DNA of 10,941 nucleotides from Echinostoma caproni. Its lineage: Eukaryota; Platyhelminthes; Trematoda; Plagiorchiida; Echinostomatidae. The translations under genes were made by a program, and so were the position numbers. A model generated the notes under the pieces. The model made no database searches. It was not told where the DNA came from and saw only the letters and a list, made by a program, of their open reading frames with translations. Numbering within the stretch: the stretch's first letter is position 1; each line of letters opens with the position of its first letter. Below are positions 7,804 through 10,941 of the stretch, one piece after another. Location of the stretch: the NCBI GenBank assembly GCA_900618425.1, contig UZAN01047126.1:1-10941 (forward strand), given 5' to 3'.

Positions 7804-8425
7804 GATGAATGAAAAATTGGTAGCCATATTTTATTTGTCAACTCACAGCGATTTAAGCACTTGGCCACTGAATAAAAGTAACTAATAACAATTCGCTTCG
7901 AATTCTCGTGTGTTCGTATAAGTACTTCACTGCCTATGCAGAAGTTATCAAATGTGCAGTTCATTAAATCCTACCTGTGCTTACAATGATTCACTAATGG
8001 ATCCTTCCGAAAAGCTACCGCTGTGTCTATCACGACATTCACTTTGACACGTAAACTTACTTTATAAACCGAAAATTGTTCTTTATGACGCTGTTCACTA
8101 ACACCTACCAGTTAACACCCATTGCTCTTTCGTTCCCGAAGTACAGCATAATAGAATTCATGAATGATCATTCTATCAAAATTTCAATATGCAGGAGTAA
8201 AATACAATTTTTTCGCAAAGCACTTCGAATTTAACTTTGGAACTGGTGTAAAATAGCTTATTTGGAAGTAGATTTTTTCATAAAATTAACTTTGTTTCTC
8301 TGCGATACGCATGGAGGAATTGAAAAATTGAAAATTTCTCAAGTAATTTCTCACATAGAATCCGATCTGATTAAAAAAATCTGTATTTTGATGACCTACC
8401 CCCTGGTGACTCAACGGTGTCTCTT

Positions 8426-8507
8426 GGGTGTACACCCGTGCTGCCTGGGAGGATTGATTTGAGTTGACCTAAACACATATATGTGGTTAAGTGAGTATAT
8501 ATACTCA
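8426..8507. repeat. Cluster of three perfect palindromes
   Basis: GGGTGTACACCC (8426-8437), CACATATATGTG (8474-8485) and TGAGTATATATACTCA (8492-8507) are each perfectly self-complementary. The last two lie 6 bases apart. No known element boundary coincides with them. Confidence 0.85.
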
Positions 8508-9036
8508 TACAGTATTAATAATACAATACATCTTGTAACACATATAATGTCGTACAAACTGCCTTGATTTATTAGAGTTTGTCTATAATGTTCATGCAGT
8601 GATTTTACACCGTATTGTGTATATAGATAGATGTTGATAACCACTATGCATAGCCGTGAGTGCAGTATTCAGTGTCTTAACTAATGACGTTCACGAGTAC
8701 GTACGTAGAGCAAGGAATGATGGAATGAATCAAAGAGAAAACGACTGATATCACGAAACCTCGACGATGGTTGTGTTAGTATTATCTGTGAAGCAGAGAG
8801 AGCGAGGAGCTTACGGGTTAGTAAACGTGCAGAAAGCGAAAGTCAACGTCCTGCGGTCAGTTATATGGTCTTGATCTAGTAAAAAAACAAGGTCCGAGTA
8901 CAAGAAAAACACGTGCTGTCACCACATTTGACTTTGCTTGTTCTGCTGAACGTTGACGTTGAACACGAGTGACAAATCAGAGTCACTACATGAGACGTCA
9001 TCAGTTAACAAAACCGGTAGTTTATTTCAGATATAA

Positions 9037-9416
9037 TTCCTGGTAAAAAGAGATGAGCTGGAGGACTGGGTTGTATCCCACAATCCCGATCTTTTTACGA
9101 TCACTGAGACCTGGCTGACACCGGATGTCCGGGACTCCGAAATATCACTCCACGGATACACACTGTTTCGAACGAATCAATCATCGTCACGTCGCGGTGA
9201 TGGAGTTGTTCTTTTTGTTCGCACGGATCTCCCTGTTCGAGTGCTGGAGAATTACACCCATTCGGAGGGATTTGGAGAAGCCCCGTGGTGCAGAGTCAAA
9301 CTTTGTGCCGGAAGGTATACCACAGTTGGAGTGATTTACCGCACACCAGCTGTGTACATCCCAGACCTGCTGGTCAGCATACAGGCGTACGCCTGCGATG
9401 GACATTATCTTATCTT
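9037..9416 (+). pseudogene. LINE endonuclease N-terminal segment
   Basis: An open frame without stops from 9037 reads through NPDLFTITETWLTPDV, with the metal-binding Glu codon at 9106-9108, then HGYTLFRTN and DGVVLFVRTDLP, and on through VGVIYRTP. These are the successive strands and motifs of LINE AP endonucleases. The first motif, with its Asn, is missing at the truncated 5' end. At about 9410-9417 one extra base in TATCTTATCTTGGTG moves the homology to the next frame; the original frame ends at a TAG at 9550-9552. Confidence 0.85.
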
Positions 9417-10766
9417 GGTGATTTCAACGCGTCCCATGTTGATTGGGAAACTGACATCTGTTTTCAGCAGGCAGATTTGTCTTCCAGAGAACTTCTTTTC
9501 GCTGTCCGGGCCCTCTCGCTTGTTCAGTATGTTCATTTACCCATGCGGATAGTTGGGGATCAAAGATCCATCCTTGAGCTGGTATTTTTGCCGAGGCAAT
9601 CAGATACCACTAGGATTGACCTCCTTCCACCAATTGCATCTAATGATGCCTCCGTTCTGCGTATACACTGGAGGCGTGGCGTACCCCAAACGGACAGAAC
9701 ACAGGAAGGACGGAATGTGTGGCTCTCATCCTTTCCGGATATGCACCAGGCTGCATCCCTCACAAATAGGGATTCCCGGAATCCTGAGGATCTGGGTGTA
9801 TCCTGGGAGTTTGTTCGTCAAAGAATCCAGCAACCCGTACTGGAATTCTCTCCTCCTCACCGCCACCGAACACACGTCATGGGCCCACCGTGGTTTGACC
9901 GAAAACTGCGGGTGTGCCTCTGGCAGCGGAATAAAGCCTGGTCCAGGTATCGTGCAACAGACGCACGATATGAGGAATATCGAGGTATTCGGAATTATTG
10001 TACTGCACTAAAAAAATGCAAGAGAACCAGATTCGAGGAACGACTAGCAGCGGATTCAGTACAAGCACCAAAGCGATTGTATGCCTACCTCAGGCGAAAA
10101 ATCAGAGCAACGGCTGGTCTCCCAACTCTCGCCAAAGATGGGGCACTAGCCGAAAAAGATGAGGACAAAGCGGAGATGTTGGCATCACATTATGCTTCAG
10201 TGTACACCCCAGACTCCAGCACACTAGCACATCTACTGGACACTGACACTGAGCTGAACTGGACCTCGTTTACAATCGGAGAGGTGACCCTGGAGCTGCG
10301 TCAACTAAGGGTTCACCAGTCACCTGGACATGATGGTGTGCATCCGCTGATCCTGAAGGAGCCGGCAGATGAACTTGCAGCGCCACCGTGCAACCTGTTC
10401 AATTTGCCATTCACTCAAAGGCGTTTACCGCGGCAGTGGAAGGATGCTGTCATTGTTCCACTGCCTAAAGTCGGGGATAGGAGTGACCCTGAGAACTACC
10501 GACCAGTCAGCCTTACTAGCGTTGTGGGTAAAGTAATGGAGTAACTGGTGGCTGCACGGCTTCGGCAGCATTTGGTGTGCCACGGTCACCTGTGTCACCA
10601 ACAACGCGGTTTCCGGCCAGGTCGCTCATACCTCTCAAACCTGCTACTTGCGCGTGAATGCTGGACCGAGGACAAAGCCAAAGGACACGAAACGGACACC
10701 ATCTTCGTGGACTTCAGCAAGGCCTTCGATAAGGTGCCGCAGGAACTCCTTCTGCGAAAGCTGTAG
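9414..10766 (+). pseudogene. LINE endonuclease C-terminus and reverse transcriptase fingers/palm
   Basis: From 9414 the frame gives LGDFNASHVDW, the endonuclease motif that holds catalytic Asp and Asn. The later Ser-Asp-His motif appears degraded to SNDASV, with the His lost. After a linker rich in basic residues, the reverse transcriptase begins with HQSPGHDGVHPLILKE (about 10315-10360), then WKDAVIVPLPKVGDRSDP and NYRPVSLTSVVGKVME. A TAA at 10542-10544 interrupts here, but the same frame continues with QQRGFRPGRS and FVDFSKAFDKVP, where the Asp codon at 10710-10712 is the motif A catalytic residue. The frame ends at a TAG at 10764-10766. The ATG at 9285 is not a real start, since homology enters this frame only at 9414. 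Confidence 0.88.
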
Positions 10767-10941
10767 GTGTAGGTGTGGTCATGCGGAATTGGCTGCGAGA
10801 CTTTCTCATCGATCGGAGATTCTTCGTCCGTGTTGGCAAATCGCTCTCTGCGTGGTATTCCGCTCCCAGCGGGGTCCCCCAAGGCTCGGCTCTTGGTCGA
10901 TTGCTCTTTGTGGTATATGTGAACGACCTGCCCGGTCAACT
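10767..10941 (+). pseudogene. LINE reverse transcriptase motif B region, cut by window end
   Basis: Homology resumes one frame over at 10769 with NWLRDFLIDRRFFVRVG and then SGVPQGSALGRLLFVVYVND, which is reverse transcriptase motif B (GVPQGS.LGP.LF..Y.NDLP). The usual Pro after LG is Arg. The break sits at a duplicated GTAGGT (TGTAGGTGTAGGTGTGG, 10763-10779). The catalytic FADD motif C and the rest lie outside the window. Confidence 0.85.

Larger units (their letters stand above)
7623..9036. other. Region without a supported gene (probable intron of the Shisa-like gene)
   Basis: If the donor at 7623 is used, this interval is intronic at least as far as the next exon, which I could not find. 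I looked for an exon with a membrane-spanning segment and saw none in an acceptable phase. The interval holds GTCACCG repeats with a hairpin (7725-7803), palindromes (8426-8507) and otherwise AT-rich unique-looking sequence. An open frame of about 66 codons near 8060-8260 (+) has no recognisable motif. A TTTATTTCAG just before 9031 looks like a splice acceptor but leads into a stop within a few codons. Confidence 0.4.
9037..10941 (+). mobile_element. 5'-truncated CR1-like LINE, running off the window
   Basis: A non-LTR retrotransposon with an apurinic endonuclease followed by a reverse transcriptase. Recognisable homology starts abruptly at about 9037-9043 (LVKRDELEDW), inside the endonuclease and after the first conserved Asn motif, as expected from 5' truncation during target-primed insertion. 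The 3' end lies beyond 10941. The style of TETWL, the GDFNA and the NYRPVSLTS motifs fits the CR1/jockey group to which many trematode LINEs belong. At least two frame changes and two in-frame stops show that it is dead. Confidence 0.88.

Noticed and set aside
8060..8260. Possible downstream exon of the Shisa-like gene, from an open frame of about 66 codons
   Set aside because: It lacks the membrane-spanning segment expected after the cysteine-rich domain and has no acceptor in matching phase.
8262..8644. Short open frames on both strands (66 and 77 codons)
   Set aside because: They are low-complexity and AT-driven, cross the palindromes, and show no start context, splice sites or motif.
10595..10939. 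Minus-strand open frame of 114 codons at the right edge
   Set aside because: It is antisense to reverse transcriptase motifs A and B, which read clearly on the plus strand.
1..10941. Bacterial-type systems such as CRISPR, toxin-antitoxin or phage defence genes
   Set aside because: No regular spacer array or operon-like gene spacing is present; all large frames are eukaryotic transposon proteins.

Overview
The window looks like nuclear DNA of a flatworm, most likely a trematode and possibly a schistosome. The evidence is an AT-rich background, very short inferred introns (36-61 nt), a Ty3/gypsy element resembling the CsRn1-like elements of trematodes, and CR1-like LINEs. No single feature proves the taxon. 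There are no bacterial operons, CRISPR arrays, rRNAs or tRNAs.

Layout. 1-506 holds nothing I can name. 507-1097 (+) is a decayed coding stretch that resembles the C-terminal part of a LINE ORF1 protein. 1198-3402 (-) is a MULE/ZSWIM-type transposase gene with two inferred short introns, a complete apparent DDE triad, a SWIM zinc finger and one in-frame TGA. A TATA box and a phased A/T repeat lie just upstream of it. 3783-5926 (-) is a broken Ty3/gypsy retrotransposon. An internal deletion has joined the N-terminus of Gag directly to RNase H; a stop- and frameshift-bearing integrase follows. 6354-6634 (+) is the fossil 3' end of a LINE reverse transcriptase. 6825-7009 is a compound tandem repeat.

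The most interesting item is easy to miss: 7092-7622 (+) can be read as three exons with matching splice phases. They encode a signal-peptide-like N-terminus followed by a cysteine-rich segment with the spacing of a Shisa domain (F.CP, then two CC pairs). This would be the only host gene in the window, and its later exons are not seen here. 7623-9036 carries no gene I can support, but has a 13-bp inverted repeat inside GTCACCG repeats and a cluster of perfect palindromes. 9037-10941 (+) is a 5'-truncated CR1-like LINE (endonuclease plus reverse transcriptase) with frameshifts and stops; it runs off the right edge.

Overall this is a host locus packed with transposons of different ages. The MULE reading frame is nearly clean (one TGA in about 700 codons), while its gypsy and LINE neighbours carry many lesions. 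It is therefore either a recent arrival or under selection.
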